A stretch of DNA of 64,000 nt from Hippophae tibetana (Eukaryota; Streptophyta; Magnoliopsida; Rosales; Elaeagnaceae). Of this stretch, positions 63,788 through 64,000 are shown piece by piece. Each line of letters begins with the position of its first letter. The stretch's first letter is position 1. Under the pieces are notes generated by a model. That model was not told the origin of the DNA. It saw only the letters and a list, made by a program, of their open reading frames with translations, and ran no database searches. The stretch covers positions 29,926,802 through 29,990,801 of the forward strand of contig CM072807.1 in the NCBI GenBank assembly GCA_037013495.1. Direction: 5' to 3'. The position numbers were made by a program, and so were the translations under genes.

Positions 63788-64000
63788 GGTTTGACCCTAA
63801 AGGATACACGGTCGTATCTTGCTATTCCGCGGACGGAATCCAGCGTTCTTTTTATCAAAATTCTCATAATTCGATTTCTGAGTGATTGACGGTCTCAATT
63901 TGAAATAAAACATCGTTTTAAATAAAAAATTAATTAATGAAGCAGATAAATAACCACGATAAATTAGATTTATTTCTTCATTTTTTTCAAGTTTAAATTA
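63788..64000. repeat. Partial monomer at the right edge (M124)
   Basis: The first 213 bp of a monomer are cut off by the window, ending in the aagtttaaatta of the ttaccag variant class. Private variant: ccgcggacgg near 63.83 kb. It also has aaaaaattaatt, shared with M79 and M117. The array clearly continues beyond the window. Confidence 0.95.

Larger units (their letters stand above)
1..64000. repeat. Satellite DNA array, ~518-519 bp monomer, about 123.4 copies
   Basis: Seen directly: the motif ggtttgaccc (tgtttgaccc in some copies) recurs about every 518-519 bp, from base 1 to base 63788, always in the same orientation. That is 63,787 bp over 123 monomers, mean 518.6 bp. Between occurrences the sequence is nearly the same everywhere, differing by scattered substitutions and one- or two-base indels. 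There is no inversion, no unique insert and no edge to the array. A hand count of one monomer gives about 32% GC. The family is not recognised; plant subtelomeric or centromeric satellites of about 500 bp exist, but I cannot tie this to one. A genic or prokaryotic reading is not supported. The array is expected to be heterochromatic (inference). Confidence 0.98.

Noticed and set aside
1..64000. CRISPR array
   Set aside because: The period is about 518 bp and the whole period is conserved; there are no short repeats separated by unique spacers.
1..64000. CENP-B box-like motif in the monomer
   Set aside because: I looked for the nTTCGnnnnAnnCGGGn pattern around attcgatttctgag, ccggggacgg and the core, and did not find it.
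1..64000. rDNA intergenic spacer repeats, or a retrotransposon array
   Set aside because: No rRNA gene, promoter-like unique segment, LTR, primer-binding site, polypurine tract boundary or reverse-transcriptase coding sequence is seen. The unit is too uniform and simple.
1..64000. A hidden gene system or undescribed functional locus between repeats
   Set aside because: I found no non-repeat segment of any size. All differences between monomers are point changes or indels of one or two bases.

Overview
The whole 64 kb window is one uninterrupted satellite DNA array. About 123 complete head-to-tail copies of a ~518-519 bp monomer, plus a 213 bp partial copy at the right edge, run in one orientation from base 1 to base 64000. 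Both ends are cut inside the array, so its true length and flanks are not visible. I see no gene, tRNA, rRNA, transposon insertion, CRISPR array or unique spacer. One monomer (1561-2078) counted by hand has 165 G+C in 518 bp, about 32% GC. Each monomer joins a GC-rich, CpG-dense core of ~80-110 bp, holding two short inverted repeats, to ~400 bp of A/T-tract DNA. The short recurring open frames are by-products of the repeat: the same DNA is read in two different frames, and a one-base indel in a T-run decides which.

Organism: a eukaryotic nuclear genome, most likely a flowering plant. The reasons are long tandem higher-order repeats, a core of the GGGTCAACCCGACCCG type (my recollection is that such motifs are common in plant repeats), and C-to-T type changes at both CG and CHG sites, as plant-style methylation would give. 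This is inference. I do not recognise the satellite family or the species.

Layout, using linked rare variants as markers and numbering monomers M1-M124 from the ggtttgaccc motif: 1-10378 (M1-M20), trimeric higher-order repeat (HOR) marked by a one-base insertion every third monomer. 10379-17127 (M21-M33), a different trimeric HOR. 17128-18165, two transitional monomers. 18166-28540 (M36-M55), tetrameric HOR of types A-B-C-D with internal losses and a five-monomer segment repeated 15 monomers away. 28023-33207 and 33208-38909, a 10-monomer block duplicated as an 11-monomer block. 38910-44093, mixed 3/4-monomer periodicity. 44094-49278, clean tetrameric HOR. 49279-55496, irregular. 55497-60159, three near-identical copies of a trimer. 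60160-60677, one monomer. 60678-63787, two copies of another trimer. 63788-64000, partial monomer.

Nothing here acts as a gene system. What the window records is how a satellite evolves: local unequal exchange creating and replacing HORs, single-monomer gain and loss, and distant transfer of rare haplotypes. It could be centromeric, pericentromeric, subtelomeric or interstitial heterochromatin; the sequence alone does not decide.
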